Part shown: positions 49,892 through 59,742 of the stretch, piece by piece | Layout of the letters: each line of letters opens with the position of its first letter | Numbering within the stretch: the stretch's first letter is position 1 | Origin: Psychrobacillus sp042944905 | GTDB taxonomy: Bacteria > Bacillota > Bacilli > Bacillales_A > Planococcaceae | Reading direction: 5' to 3' | Assembly: GCF_042944905.1 (NCBI RefSeq) | Contig: NZ_CP168496.1 | Span: 682,001 to 746,000, forward strand | Length of the DNA: 64,000 nucleotides | Made by a program: the position numbers and the translations under genes | The notes under the pieces: model-generated | What the model saw: only the letters and a program-made list of their open reading frames with translations | What the model was told of the DNA's origin: nothing | Databases searched by the model: none

Positions 49892-51910
49892 ATGAAGAAA
49901 AAAGCTATCAAAATTGCAGCTTCAACTGCAGTAGCAGCTTCAGCATTCGTTGCAGCAGCACCAGCACACCAAGCTGACGCAGCAACAAATGTGAACCAAT
50001 TAGTAACAGACGCACAAAATGCAGGTACAGTATTAAAATGGGCTATCTCATTAGAAGGATCTGCTGACTTCGTTACTCGTCCGTACGATCAATACAATGC
50101 AGCTAAAAAAGCAGTAGCAGCAGCTGAAGCAGCAGCTAAAGGGCTTTCTACATCTGAAAAGTTAAGCGTTGACGCTAAACTTGTAGATGCAAAATTACAA
50201 GTGAAACGTGCAGAAGCTTACATCGATGCAATCACTTCAAGTGAAAAAATTAAAGACTTAACATCTAAATTAAATGCAGCAATCGCTACTGGCGATATCG
50301 AAAAAGTTGAGCCTGCTTACCACACAGCATCTGCTGAGTACCGTAAACAAGCTAAACTTTTAGACCGCGTATATGGTCAATCAACTCGTGACGAAATTCG
50401 TAACGCAGTTAAACCAGCTATCGAAAAAGCAGTTGCTTCAGTTAAAAACGAAGTAACAGTTAACATGCTTGTTAAAGCAGCAGCAGCAGACGTTAAAGCA
50501 GGGCTAATTGTTGAAGCTAATGCAAAACTTGCAGAAGCACAAGCAATCCTTGATGCAAACGTTCTTAAATGGGAAACTGCTCTACAAAAATCAGTAACAG
50601 ACGCAGTAGCTTCAGTTCCTGCACTTCCTGGTAACATTGCTGTTGAAACAGCTGCATTCCACGGTGAAGTTGGTCAAACTTACGCAGTTGTAGCTACATT
50701 TAAAGCTAAATCTGGTGGAGCTTATAATGGACCAGTTAAAGTTTCTTTCACAGATGCTACTGGTGCTGATGGTAAAAAAGTTGCAGATGCATATAAAGTT
50801 GTAACTGTAAATGGAGCTGCTCCGAACAGTGATAACACTTATTATCCTGATGTAAATGGACAATTAGTATTAACAGTTACAAATAATACTTTAGCTACTG
50901 TTCCAGTAGCTGGCGGTCAAGTTAAATTTGTTACTTATCCTGATGGATCTTCATCAGCGGATACTAAAACTTCTGGTACTTTGAATTTCTATAAAAAAGC
51001 AGACGATAATACACCACTTTCAAGTGCTACTGGTGTAGTAAAATATGTAGATGCTGCTAATAATTATTTTGTAACTAAAAATCTTGACAAGTTTACTTTA
51101 ACAGCATCAGGAAATGTATATCAAGATACAAACAATTCTATTATTACATTTGATGCATTTAAAGCAAAAGTAAAAGCAGGAGATACAGTTACTGGTAATT
51201 ACAGAACTGGAAGTGGGTCAACTCTTAAACTTGCACTTAGTGTTCAAGCAGTTTCAGAATTTTGGGTTGATCAATTTGATCAGTTAGAAACAGATGTTTA
51301 TCGCATAGAAGGATATTCTGTTAAATTATCTGGGACTGGCGAAGCAGGAAAAGTAGTATCTATTTACAATGAGAAGCTTAAAGGCAATCCAGTTGCACAA
51401 GTTCAAGTAGGGTCTAATGGTCTATGGGCTGTGAATGTTGCTGTCCCAACAGCTACTACATTTGTAGCTCGTCAAGCAACTAAGGTAAATGAAATTGCTC
51501 CAACTTACGACCAATTAACTTTAGATGAATTAGAAAACGCAATTGATGTTGTTCCTGGTAAATTTACAGCTAAATATCCTGCAATTGAAGTTGCATCTGA
51601 TAAATCTGTAACTGGTCAAACAGTTTTCTTTACAGCAGATATTCCTGCAGATCAAGACAGCACTGCAGTTATCGCTAAAAATGCATCAATTACTTTACAA
51701 GATGGTAGTTTATTGAGTGCTACTTATACTAATGGTGTTGGTGGTACAACAATTACAACAGATGCAAAAGGTTTTGTAGTTACATTTGGTACACCATCTA
51801 AACTTTCTGTAGTAGGTAAAAACCTAACTGGCTTATTAAATGTTACTGAAGTAACTGGTGTTACAAATGCTTACGGATTTAAAGTAAGTGTTTCAAAAGA
51901 AGCTAAATAA
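49892..51910 (+). CDS. S-layer-like surface protein with SbsC-type N-terminal domain
   Basis: A 672-residue exported protein. A signal peptide (about residues 1-30, ending HQADA) precedes a helical domain (about 31-245) with LLDRVYGQSTRDEIRNAVK, matching ILDRVYGKTTRDLLRS of Geobacillus SbsC, whose N-terminus binds a secondary cell wall polymer. No SLH domains are present. The remainder is beta-rich with Gly/Thr/Asp-rich repeats. Highly biased codon use (GCA, AAA, GAA, ACA) fits abundant expression. ATG at 49892 behind AAGGGAGATCACAAGTTT. A strong terminator follows. It is the likely main S-layer subunit, by inference. Confidence 0.85.
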   Translation: MKKKAIKIAASTAVAASAFVAAAPAHQADAATNVNQLVTDAQNAGTVLKWAISLEGSADFVTRPYDQYNAAKKAVAAAEAAAKGLSTSEKLSVDAKLVDAKLQVKRAEAYIDAITSSEKIKDLTSKLNAAIATGDIEKVEPAYHTASAEYRKQAKLLDRVYGQSTRDEIRNAVKPAIEKAVASVKNEVTVNMLVKAAAADVKAGLIVEANAKLAEAQAILDANVLKWETALQKSVTDAVASVPALPGNIAVETAAFHGEVGQTYAVVATFKAKSGGAYNGPVKVSFTDATGADGKKVADAYKVVTVNGAAPNSDNTYYPDVNGQLVLTVTNNTLATVPVAGGQVKFVTYPDGSSSADTKTSGTLNFYKKADDNTPLSSATGVVKYVDAANNYFVTKNLDKFTLTASGNVYQDTNNSIITFDAFKAKVKAGDTVTGNYRTGSGSTLKLALSVQAVSEFWVDQFDQLETDVYRIEGYSVKLSGTGEAGKVVSIYNEKLKGNPVAQVQVGSNGLWAVNVAVPTATTFVARQATKVNEIAPTYDQLTLDELENAIDVVPGKFTAKYPAIEVASDKSVTGQTVFFTADIPADQDSTAVIAKNASITLQDGSLLSATYTNGVGGTTITTDAKGFVVTFGTPSKLSVVGKNLTGLLNVTEVTGVTNAYGFKVSVSKEAK

Positions 51911-51987
51911 TTTATCTTAAGTACTAGGTTTTAATGCAGTACTGACAATATAGTTTGAGAAAACTAGGTTGTAAGGATGAGGAGAGT

Positions 51988-52027
51988 CTCTCAATCGAGA
52001 AATCGATTGAGGGATTTTTCTTTTTAT
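51988..52027 (+). terminator. Terminator of the first S-layer gene
   Basis: CTCTCAATCGA pairs with TCGATTGAGGG, followed by a T-rich tract. The CTCAATCG/CGATTGAG stem is used again after the SLAP gene at 53127. Confidence 0.85.
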
Positions 52028-52213
52028 TAAAATAAAATTGATGAGCTCAGTTTCCTACGCAATTCAACAAATCAAGATTTTTAAAATTTTCTTCAACCTC
52101 ATGCGATTTTACTTGGATTTTTTTCGATTGATAATACCTTAATTCTCGCCAACAAATCACAATAGCAAATTTGATTTGATATACTTACGTATATAGTACT
52201 ACTTTTGGTATGA

Positions 52214-52222
52214 TGGTATAAT
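52214..52222 (+). promoter_or_regulatory. Extended -10 promoter of the SLAP gene
   Basis: TGG-TATAAT with TATAAT at 52217-52222, 35 bp upstream of the ATG; no good -35. Confidence 0.5.
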
Positions 52223-52256
52223 AGATATTCAGTATTCGTTTTGAAAGGATGTTCTA

Positions 52257-53096
52257 ATGTTTAAATCAAATAAAGTACCTCAACCAAAGTTATCCAATAG
52301 ATTGAAAACTACGTTAGAATTTAGCGACTTGTGGAATCTAAACGAACAAGAACGCTACGTTTTTCAAGCTGCTCACAATAAATTAAAAGGTTTAAATCCA
52401 AATCAAATTAATATTCATGGAGTAAATCTTCACAAAACAAATGACGGATGTATCATAACAGCAATCATTCGCCAATCTTTGCAAAAGAATTTAGCTTTAG
52501 CTGATATTCGGTTAATAGTTCGCGATATAGCCGGAAAAGAAATTGCAAAGAAAGATTTTAATATGGAACACTATGGTGAATTAGCTCCTCTAAGAGCTCG
52601 TCCATGGATGTTTGAATTTGAAAACGAATTTTTACTTGTAGCATATGATGATATAACTGACAAAATGGAATTTGAAGTAGTTTTTGAATACAAACAAGAA
52701 TCTATATCAGATTTTTCCTTACAATTAGATGAAAAGTGGACACAAGAATTAACTAAAGATCAAAAAGAATCATTAGAGAAAACACTGGCTTCTTTAAATC
52801 CATTAGCACTTAATGATGTGTCAATTTCCACCATTAGTTTAGCAGAACAAGAAAATGGTGTTACCATTGATGTATTTATACGGAATTCTTTCGATAAGGG
52901 AGTCATTCTTAATAGTCTACCTATACAATTGTTTGATGCAGACAAAGATCTAGTTGCTCAACATGAATTTCAATTAAAGGAATTTAACATTAATGCAAAG
53001 CATGCTCGTCCAATGAGTTTGTTTATTCCAAAAGAAAAAATTAAAAAAGTAAATCCAGATTGGTCCAACTGGAAAATTGAAATAATAACTAGCTAA
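52257..53096 (+). CDS. SLAP-domain protein, accessory Sec S-layer assembly type
   Basis: A 279-residue soluble protein made of two similar halves. Each ends in the same pattern: ELAPLRARPWMFEFENE (about residue 105) and NINAKHARPMSLFIPKE (about 242). This duplicated SLAP pattern matches the 'accessory Sec system S-layer assembly protein' family, found beside S-layer genes and SecA2/SecY2 in Bacillales. No signal peptide, so it should act inside the cell, perhaps guiding S-layer proteins to export. ATG behind GAAAGGATGTTCTA. It lies between the two S-layer genes; no secA2 or secY2 is in this window. Confidence 0.8.
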   Translation: MFKSNKVPQPKLSNRLKTTLEFSDLWNLNEQERYVFQAAHNKLKGLNPNQINIHGVNLHKTNDGCIITAIIRQSLQKNLALADIRLIVRDIAGKEIAKKDFNMEHYGELAPLRARPWMFEFENEFLLVAYDDITDKMEFEVVFEYKQESISDFSLQLDEKWTQELTKDQKESLEKTLASLNPLALNDVSISTISLAEQENGVTIDVFIRNSFDKGVILNSLPIQLFDADKDLVAQHEFQLKEFNINAKHARPMSLFIPKEKIKKVNPDWSNWKIEIITS

Positions 53097-53126
53097 TAGC
53101 ACAAATATTGTCTATGTAATTTAACT

Positions 53127-53160
53127 CTCAATCGGATTTTATTTTCGATTGAGTTTTTTT
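53127..53160 (+). terminator. Terminator of the SLAP gene
   Basis: CTCAATCG (53127-53134) pairs with CGATTGAG (53146-53153), followed by seven T. Confidence 0.85.
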
Positions 53161-53402
53161 ATCCAATACTGGATGAGGTATTTGATCATTATATTGCTAT
53201 TCATCTCAATAAAATGAAACTTTTTTTTATCTAAAACGTACCAATAGAGTAAAGGAATAATTCAGAAAAAAGGATTATTGATGTGTAGTGTAGAATACGT
53301 AGTAAGAAATAAAAAGTGTAATTTATCCAGAGTTTCGTATATTTTTTGGTGTACATTTAAAAAGTGAAATATGTAAGTATTTTAATAAAAGGGAGCAAAA
53401 AT

Positions 53403-55652
53403 ATGAATAAGAGTACAGTTAAAATTGGGGCTGCTTTAGCAGTTGCAACATCGGCATTTGTGGCAACTGCACCAGGTCAACAGGCGGATGCAGCACCAAA
53501 TATTGATAAATTAATGACCGATGCACAAAATGCAAGTAACGTATTGAAGTGGGCGATTTCTATAGAAGGTTCTGCGGATGGAGTTACTCAGCCATGGAAT
53601 CAATTTAATGCAGCGAAAAATGCTTTAGAAAAGGCGGAAGCAGCACTTAATCAATTGAGTTACTCGGATAGACTGAAATTGGAAGCTCGTTTAACCGAAC
53701 CGAAGATTCAAATGCAACGTGCGCAAGGATATCTTGATGCAATTACTGCAAGTATAAAAATTAATGAAAAAAAGAATAAACTTTCAGCAGCAGTTAATGC
53801 AAATAATATTGATAATGTTGAAACGGCGTATCACGAAATGACGGCAGAATTTCGTAAACAAACGATATTATTAGATCGTGTTTATGGTCAATCAACTCGT
53901 GATGCTATTCGAAATGCTGTAAAAGGACCAGCTGAAGACCTCATTAAGTATTTAAAAAACGATGTGACGGTGCATATGCTTTCCAGAGATGCAGCAGCAG
54001 ATATTAAGGCAGGTAGAAACTTAGATGCAATTAGAAAAGTGGATGAAGCTCAAGCAATTCTCAAAGCAAACGAATTAATCTGGGGAAGTTCTTTGCAAAA
54101 AAGAGTGGACGATGTATTGAAAACTTTACCACTTCAAATATCAACGCTTACACGAATAGATAACACAACTGTTTCTGTAAAATTGAACAGAGCGGTTACA
54201 ACGATTCAAGCTTCTGAATTTACATTAGATAATGGTTTAGCTGTTACATATGCGACTCTAAGTAAAGACGGCTTAACTGTTACTTTAACAACCACTGCCC
54301 AAACACCTAGTATGAAATACACATTAAAGTATAAAGGAAGTTCAGCAAGCTTTACCGTTCCAGGTAGCATTGTTCCTATTCAAATAGGAAACATGACTAC
54401 GCAACATAGAGATACATCAGAAGTGCTTGCTATATCTGCTACTTTCGCTGGTTCTTATGGTTATAATACTGTACGAATCGACGTTCCAACGGGTGTTAAA
54501 ATATTAACGATAAATGGTATTGAAAACATTATCTCAGGAGCTAAAAGTGTAAATGCTTTGCCAGATAAGAATGGTACAGTCACTATCACATTTACTGCAA
54601 ATAATGTAAGTACTACTGCGATGGATAAGACGATTTCATTCAACAAAATGGAGAATAATAGAGTAATAGATACGCAAACATCTGGCATTATAAACTTTTA
54701 TGCACCAGCTAAAGCAGGAACTATATCCAACAAGAAAGTACTATATGTGGATGTGTATAATAACTATTTTGTCACTACGGATGGACTAAAGTATATATTA
54801 AAGGGTACTCTCGATTCTTATCGTAATGAAGGAATTGCAGTAAACTATGATACCTTCAAATATGCGTTAAATAAAGAAGATACAATCAATGGAACGTATC
54901 AGCCGACATCAAGCTCATCTTTTAACATAGCTGAAAATTATTATTTCATTGGCTTAACACCTGATTACAAGTTTTTACGAAAATCTGGTACTGCTGGCTA
55001 TCGAATGATCGGAAATAGTATTGAACTTTCAGGTTATGGACAGCCAAATGAAGAACTCTTCTTTTTCAAAAACTCAGGTATCTACCTTGGAAAAGTAAGA
55101 ATGAACTCTACAACGGGAGAATGGAAGTTTAAGACAAACGTTGATCAAAATGAATTAACTGATTTCTACATTATGCAGCAGCAAGCAGGAAAAACTGTTC
55201 CTATTTTTAACACATTGAACGCAACAACACTAAGAGTAGTTGAAGGTCCAATGAATCTTTTATCTGTAAGTGAAGGAACAGGCGAAAATGAAGACATATC
55301 AAATAAAGAAGTTACATTCACAGTTGCTCCGATAAAACGAACAAATGGGACTGAAGTGGCTCAAGATCAAGTTGTATTATCTAAAACAGCTTTCATCACT
55401 CTACAAGATGCAGACGGAACAAAAGTTCAATATACAAACAATGCAAATGGAACAATTTTCTCTACTGTCACAAACGGTTTTAAAGTGAAATTTGGACCAA
55501 CTGTAGAGGATAAAATTGCAGGATCCATCTTAGAAAAAGGTGAGGATGGAATATTAACAGGCCCATTAAATGTTATTGCAATTGAAGGGGTAACAAATGC
55601 GTATGATATGAACTTGAAATTAACTAATGGCTTTCAAATAAAAGGATATTGA
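53403..55652 (+). CDS. Second SbsC-like surface protein
   Basis: A 749-residue paralogue of the protein at 49892. Signal peptide ending QQADA, the same helical wall-binding domain with LLDRVYGQSTRDAIRNAVK, and a C-terminal region sharing KKVLYVDVYNNYFVTTDGLK-type segments with its neighbour (VVKYVDAANNYFVTKNLDKF). It has an extra Ig-like domain around residues 245-330 (VSVKLNRAVTTIQASEF). ATG at 53403 behind AAAAGGGAGCAAAAAT; the frame from 53364 begins before that site. Codon bias is weaker than in the first gene, suggesting lower or conditional expression. Confidence 0.85.
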   Translation: MNKSTVKIGAALAVATSAFVATAPGQQADAAPNIDKLMTDAQNASNVLKWAISIEGSADGVTQPWNQFNAAKNALEKAEAALNQLSYSDRLKLEARLTEPKIQMQRAQGYLDAITASIKINEKKNKLSAAVNANNIDNVETAYHEMTAEFRKQTILLDRVYGQSTRDAIRNAVKGPAEDLIKYLKNDVTVHMLSRDAAADIKAGRNLDAIRKVDEAQAILKANELIWGSSLQKRVDDVLKTLPLQISTLTRIDNTTVSVKLNRAVTTIQASEFTLDNGLAVTYATLSKDGLTVTLTTTAQTPSMKYTLKYKGSSASFTVPGSIVPIQIGNMTTQHRDTSEVLAISATFAGSYGYNTVRIDVPTGVKILTINGIENIISGAKSVNALPDKNGTVTITFTANNVSTTAMDKTISFNKMENNRVIDTQTSGIINFYAPAKAGTISNKKVLYVDVYNNYFVTTDGLKYILKGTLDSYRNEGIAVNYDTFKYALNKEDTINGTYQPTSSSSFNIAENYYFIGLTPDYKFLRKSGTAGYRMIGNSIELSGYGQPNEELFFFKNSGIYLGKVRMNSTTGEWKFKTNVDQNELTDFYIMQQQAGKTVPIFNTLNATTLRVVEGPMNLLSVSEGTGENEDISNKEVTFTVAPIKRTNGTEVAQDQVVLSKTAFITLQDADGTKVQYTNNANGTIFSTVTNGFKVKFGPTVEDKIAGSILEKGEDGILTGPLNVIAIEGVTNAYDMNLKLTNGFQIKGY

Positions 55653-56101
55653 TAATCTAGTTTCAATGTTATTGTAAATTGTGAGTCATTCTGATATTTA
55701 GTTGGAATTCACGAATAAGTTTTCTTGCTATTAAAACATAAATCTATCCAACCATACTGTAAAAATACAAACAAGCAACCAATTTCTAACTTGGTTGCTT
55801 GTTTTATTTTCTAATATTTTCGTACAATCTTTACCAAGGCAACAGAACCACTAGTTTTTGTATAATAACAAAATTCCACGAAGGCGTATCCCAAAAAGAA
55901 TTTGCATAAATTTCGATTGTTTTTTACTTATGTCTAAAATATCTCAGACACAATAAGCACGAATTCTACCATCATTGTCCAAACGTATTGAGGTTATGAG
56001 CAAAAAAAGATACGATTTCATTACGTAAGTACTGAATCATTGAAATAGTAAAATTATTGAATGGTAACCTTGATAAGTAGTAGAAAGGGCGGTTATAGCG
56101 G
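55653..56101. other. Intergenic region after the S-layer locus
   Basis: Holds the terminator at 55770-55803 and otherwise AT-rich DNA. No ORF with a binding site, RNA gene or repeat array was seen. Confidence 0.5.
55770..55803 (+). terminator. Terminator of the second S-layer gene
   Basis: AACAAGCAACCAA and TTGGTTGCTTGTT form a perfect 13-bp stem, followed by a T-rich tract. Confidence 0.9.
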
Positions 56102-57376
56102 ATGGAAAAAAATAAAATTTTAGCGATACTAGAAAAGGAATTAGTTATTGCGCTTGGGTGTACGGAGCCAGTTGCTATTGCATTAGCAGCTGCGACTGCT
56201 AGAAAGCATGTGAACGGTGCCATACAAGAACTTGTGGTAAAAGCGAGTGGCAATATTATAAAAAATGCAAAGTCTGTCGGTATTCCTGGAATGTCAGGGA
56301 AGGGATTGGATTTTTCAGCAGCCATAGGAGCAGTTGCAGGGAATGCGGATAACGGGTTGGAAGTGTTAGCTGGTCTTACGGCAGAGGATGAGCGTGCAGC
56401 TTTTAAATTGATACAAGAGGGAAAAGTGAAAGCGAGTCAGGCGGACACACCGAAGCGATTATATATTGAGGTTATTGTTCAAACAGAGAGTGAGCACGCT
56501 CGGGTCATCATTTCAGACAATCATAGTAATATTTCGTTAATAGAGGTTGATGGAAAGGCAGTATTCCGAGGTGGCTGCGAGAATAGTAGTGTTCAGTCAG
56601 GGGAAGAGAGTCTAGACAAGTTAACGATCGATGAGATCTTTGAGTGGGTACTTGAAGTAGATATCCAAGACCTCACAGTTGTCAAAGAGAGCATTACCTT
56701 AAATCGTGTCATTGGAGAAGAGGGGCTTACTGGTAATTACGGACTGAATGTAGGAAAAACGATTCGAATGAACGTGGAAAAAGGAATATTATCCGATGAT
56801 TTAGCTACTGCTGCTATGTCTCTTGCTGCTGCAGGATCAGATGCAAGGATGGCGGGTTCAACGCTCCCGGTTATGGCTAATACCGGTAGTGGTAACCAAG
56901 GAATTGCGGTGACGTTGCCAGTCGTTGGAGTTGCAGAGAAATTACAAGTATCAGAAGAAAAAATGATACGTGCGGTTGCACTAAGTCACTTGGTAACGAT
57001 TCATATTAAATCAAAATTTGGTAGACTATCTGCATTATGTGGTGTGACAACTGCAGGGATGGGTGCGAGTGCAGCAATCGTGTATTTACTTGATGGCTCT
57101 CTCCAACAAGTAAAAGCGGCGGTTCAAAATACGATCGGAAACGTGTCGGGAATGATTTGTGATGGAGCAAAAGCGGGATGTGCTATGAAAGTTTCTACTA
57201 ATTCCAATGTTGCAGTTCAATCTGCTTTATTAGCCTTGAATAACCAAGAAATTAAGTCAACAGACGGATTTATCCATGATGATGTAGAAAAAAGTATTGA
57301 AGCATTTTGTACACTTGGAAACGAAGGAACAAGGCAAACAGATGAATGGATTCTAAAGTTAATGATGGAGAAGTAA
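56102..57376 (+). CDS. L-cysteine desulfidase / serine dehydratase-like protein (UPF0597)
   Basis: A 424-residue member of the UPF0597/CdsB/CyuA (YhaM) family. The start ALGCTEPVAIALAAATAR, middle NTGSGNQGIAVTLPV and the C-terminal cysteines (SALCGVT, MICDGAKAGC) agree with a [4Fe-4S] enzyme that releases sulfide, ammonia and pyruvate from cysteine. ATG at 56102 behind AAAGGGCGGTTATAGCGG. It lies 23 bp before thioredoxin reductase, so a link to cysteine/thiol balance is plausible. Exact substrate not certain. Confidence 0.82.
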   Translation: MEKNKILAILEKELVIALGCTEPVAIALAAATARKHVNGAIQELVVKASGNIIKNAKSVGIPGMSGKGLDFSAAIGAVAGNADNGLEVLAGLTAEDERAAFKLIQEGKVKASQADTPKRLYIEVIVQTESEHARVIISDNHSNISLIEVDGKAVFRGGCENSSVQSGEESLDKLTIDEIFEWVLEVDIQDLTVVKESITLNRVIGEEGLTGNYGLNVGKTIRMNVEKGILSDDLATAAMSLAAAGSDARMAGSTLPVMANTGSGNQGIAVTLPVVGVAEKLQVSEEKMIRAVALSHLVTIHIKSKFGRLSALCGVTTAGMGASAAIVYLLDGSLQQVKAAVQNTIGNVSGMICDGAKAGCAMKVSTNSNVAVQSALLALNNQEIKSTDGFIHDDVEKSIEAFCTLGNEGTRQTDEWILKLMMEK

Positions 57377-57399
57377 CAACTAATTAGGAGTGAAGGAAA

Positions 57400-58350
57400 A
57401 TGACAGAAGAAAAAATATACGATGTAATAATTATTGGAGCAGGACCTGCTGGAATGACGGCAGCTGTATACACTTCTCGTGCCAACTTGTCTACTTTAAT
57501 GATTGAACGTGGTGTACCAGGCGGACAAATGGTGAATACGGAAGAAGTTGAAAACTATCCTGGGTTTGAACATATCCTTGGTCCAGATTTATCGAAAAAA
57601 ATGTTTGCACATGCGAAGAAATTTGGTGCGGAATACGCCTATGGAAATCTTAAAGAAATTATCGATGGCAAAGAATATAAAACAGTTATTGCTGGATCTA
57701 AACAATATAAAGCCCGGGCTGTGATTATTTCTACGGGAGCAGAATACAAAAAACTTGGTGCGCCAGGGGAAAAAGAACTTGCAGGCCGAGGTGTTTCCTA
57801 CTGTGCAGTTTGCGATGGTGCCTTCTATAAAGGAAAAAAACTAGTGGTAGTAGGTGGAGGAGACTCTGCTGTGGAAGAGGCTGTGTATTTAACGCGATTT
57901 GCAACTAGTGTCACGATCGTTCATAGAAGGGAAGAACTACGCGCGCAAGCTATTTTACAGCAACGAGCATTTGACAATGAAAAAATTTCGTTCATATGGA
58001 ATCATACCGTCAAAGAAATTAATGCAGTAGAAGGCAAAGTGGGAAGTGTTACGCTAGCCTCTTCTAAAACAGGAGAAGACCAGGATGTTCCAGTAGATGG
58101 CGTATTCATCTATGTAGGTATGCTACCGCTATCCAAACCGTTTACAAACATAGGAATCACGAATGAGTTTGGCTACATTGAAACCAATGAACGAATGGAG
58201 ACAAATGTACCTGGTATTTTTGCAGCGGGTGATGTTCGCGAAAAAATGCTTCGTCAAATTGTTACTGCAACTGGTGATGGTAGTATCGCAGCGCAAAGTG
58301 CTCAACACTACATCGAAGAACTTATAGAAAGCATGAAAGTACAAGTATAA
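57400..58350 (+). CDS. trxB: Thioredoxin reductase
   Basis: A 316-residue flavoenzyme that reduces thioredoxin with NADPH. FAD motif IIGAGPAGM at residues about 11-19, redox-active CAVC at 135-138, NADPH motif VVGGGDSAVEEA and FAAGDVREK near the C-terminus. Very similar to B. subtilis TrxB. ATG behind TTAGGAGTGAAGGAAA. Normally trxB lies elsewhere in Bacillus (near clpP/yvc genes); here it is between a cysteine desulfidase gene and three thioredoxin genes, so this may be the main or a second copy. Confidence 0.93.
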   Translation: MTEEKIYDVIIIGAGPAGMTAAVYTSRANLSTLMIERGVPGGQMVNTEEVENYPGFEHILGPDLSKKMFAHAKKFGAEYAYGNLKEIIDGKEYKTVIAGSKQYKARAVIISTGAEYKKLGAPGEKELAGRGVSYCAVCDGAFYKGKKLVVVGGGDSAVEEAVYLTRFATSVTIVHRREELRAQAILQQRAFDNEKISFIWNHTVKEINAVEGKVGSVTLASSKTGEDQDVPVDGVFIYVGMLPLSKPFTNIGITNEFGYIETNERMETNVPGIFAAGDVREKMLRQIVTATGDGSIAAQSAQHYIEELIESMKVQV

Positions 58351-58519
58351 AGAGCGGTGTTTAACCGAATGACAGAATGAACAAGAAAAAGACCATCATT
58401 GACATAACGTATTGAAGTGGAGCAAAAAAAAATATACAGTCTTAATATGGTTTCTGAATTATTAGAAACAATAGTTAGTTTAAAATATACAGAATACGAT
58501 TTCAGGGGGATTTGAATAA

Positions 58520-58861
58520 ATGTCATCAATTAAGAGTGTTACTATAAATGAATTTCAAAAGGAAGTTTTAGAATGCGAACTTCCGGTCATCGTGGACTTT
58601 TGGACAGATAATTGTGGACCTTGTGAAGCAATGGTACCTATGCTGGAAGAATTTTCAGAAAAATTAGAAGGTAAATTAAAACTAGTTAAATTTCATGTAC
58701 CCATTGAAGAAGTAATAGATGAATCAAATGAAATTGTAAAAAAATATGAAGTAATGGGCTTTCCGACATTTCTTATTTTTAAGAACGGTGAACTGGTAAA
58801 ATCTGAAATTGGCGGGATGGAAGAAGAGTATTTTCAGAGCTTTATAGATTCAGCTTTATAA
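58520..58861 (+). CDS. Thioredoxin-like protein 1 of 3
   Basis: A 113-residue thioredoxin fold. Active site CGPC at C32-C35, buried Asp26 (IVDFW) and the cis-proline segment GFPTFLIF are present. The Trp that usually precedes the first cysteine is Asn31. An acidic segment EEVIDESNEIVKKYEVMG replaces the usual shorter loop, as in the two neighbours. ATG behind CAGGGGGATTTGAATAA. First of three tandem copies downstream of trxB. Confidence 0.88.
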   Translation: MSSIKSVTINEFQKEVLECELPVIVDFWTDNCGPCEAMVPMLEEFSEKLEGKLKLVKFHVPIEEVIDESNEIVKKYEVMGFPTFLIFKNGELVKSEIGGMEEEYFQSFIDSAL

Positions 58862-58907
58862 GGTTTACATATTTTTAAAAAATTTAATTCCAAAGGGGAA
58901 TTTTAAC

Positions 58908-59258
58908 ATGTCAAAAGTAATTTCAATTACAAAAGAAGAGTTTCAAAAAGAAGTAATAGAAATGGAACTTCCAGTATTGGTCCAATTTTGCACAGATGAG
59001 TGTGGTCCATGTGAAGCAATGGAACCAACTTTAGAAGAATTCGCAGAAACTAGTTTTGGAAAAGTAAAAGTAGTAAAACACAATGTGACGTATGAAGACG
59101 TTATGGAAAAGCTAAGCGATGTAGCTATAAAGTATGAAATTATGAGTTTCCCAACAATGTGCATTTTTAAAGATGGCGAAGAAGTAAAGAGATTCATCGG
59201 GGGACTATACGATGACCAACTACTTGAATTTGTAAAAGGAGAAGTTACGGGTCTCTAA
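58908..59258 (+). CDS. Thioredoxin-like protein 2 of 3, diverged
   Basis: A 116-residue paralogue of its neighbours with CGPC at C32-C35. Two normally invariant residues are changed: the buried Asp26 is Gln (LVQF) and Trp28 is Cys (FCTDE), adding a third cysteine near the active site. A further cysteine is in SFPTMCIFKDG. These changes should alter redox potential and proton transfer, so it may not be a simple thioredoxin. ATG behind AAAGGGGAATTTTAAC. Confidence 0.85.
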   Translation: MSKVISITKEEFQKEVIEMELPVLVQFCTDECGPCEAMEPTLEEFAETSFGKVKVVKHNVTYEDVMEKLSDVAIKYEIMSFPTMCIFKDGEEVKRFIGGLYDDQLLEFVKGEVTGL

Positions 59259-59368
59259 GTATATCTAGTCAGTAAGTGGTGAATGGAAGAAGCATTTCAA
59301 CACTTTATAAATGCTGCATTATTCCAGTCCTATTTGGAAAATCAACAACAAAAAGGAGATAAATTAAT

Positions 59369-59710
59369 ATGTCAAATGTAATTTCCATTACAAAAGAAGA
59401 ATTTAATAAAGAAGTACTAGAAAGCGAACTTCCAGTATTAGTAGATTTTTGGACAGATGGTTGTGGACCATGTGAAGCAATGGTTCCGGTTTTAGAAGAA
59501 GTTGCAGAAAACCTTGCAGGAAAAGTGAAAGTAGTTAAACACAAAGTAACTTATGAAGATGTAGTTGAAAAACAAAGCGATGTTGCTGTGAAATATGAAC
59601 TGATGGCTTTTCCTACTTTAATGTTATTTAAAGATGGCAACGAAGTGAATAAATTTATCGGCGCTAAATTTGAAGATGAACTACTAGAATTTGTGAAAGA
59701 AGTATTATAG
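59369..59710 (+). CDS. Thioredoxin-like protein 3 of 3
   Basis: A 113-residue paralogue: CGPC at C32-C35, Asp26 and Trp28 retained (LVDFW), Gly31 in place of the usual Trp, cis-proline segment AFPTLMLFKDG. ATG behind AAAAGGAGATAAATTAAT. Closer to copy 2 at the N-terminus (VISITKEEF) but with copy 1-like catalytic residues. Lies 32 bp before tldD. Confidence 0.88.
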   Translation: MSNVISITKEEFNKEVLESELPVLVDFWTDGCGPCEAMVPVLEEVAENLAGKVKVVKHKVTYEDVVEKQSDVAVKYELMAFPTLMLFKDGNEVNKFIGAKFEDELLEFVKEVL

Positions 59711-59742
59711 ATCTCTGGTCATAAGAGATAAGGAGTGAAAAC

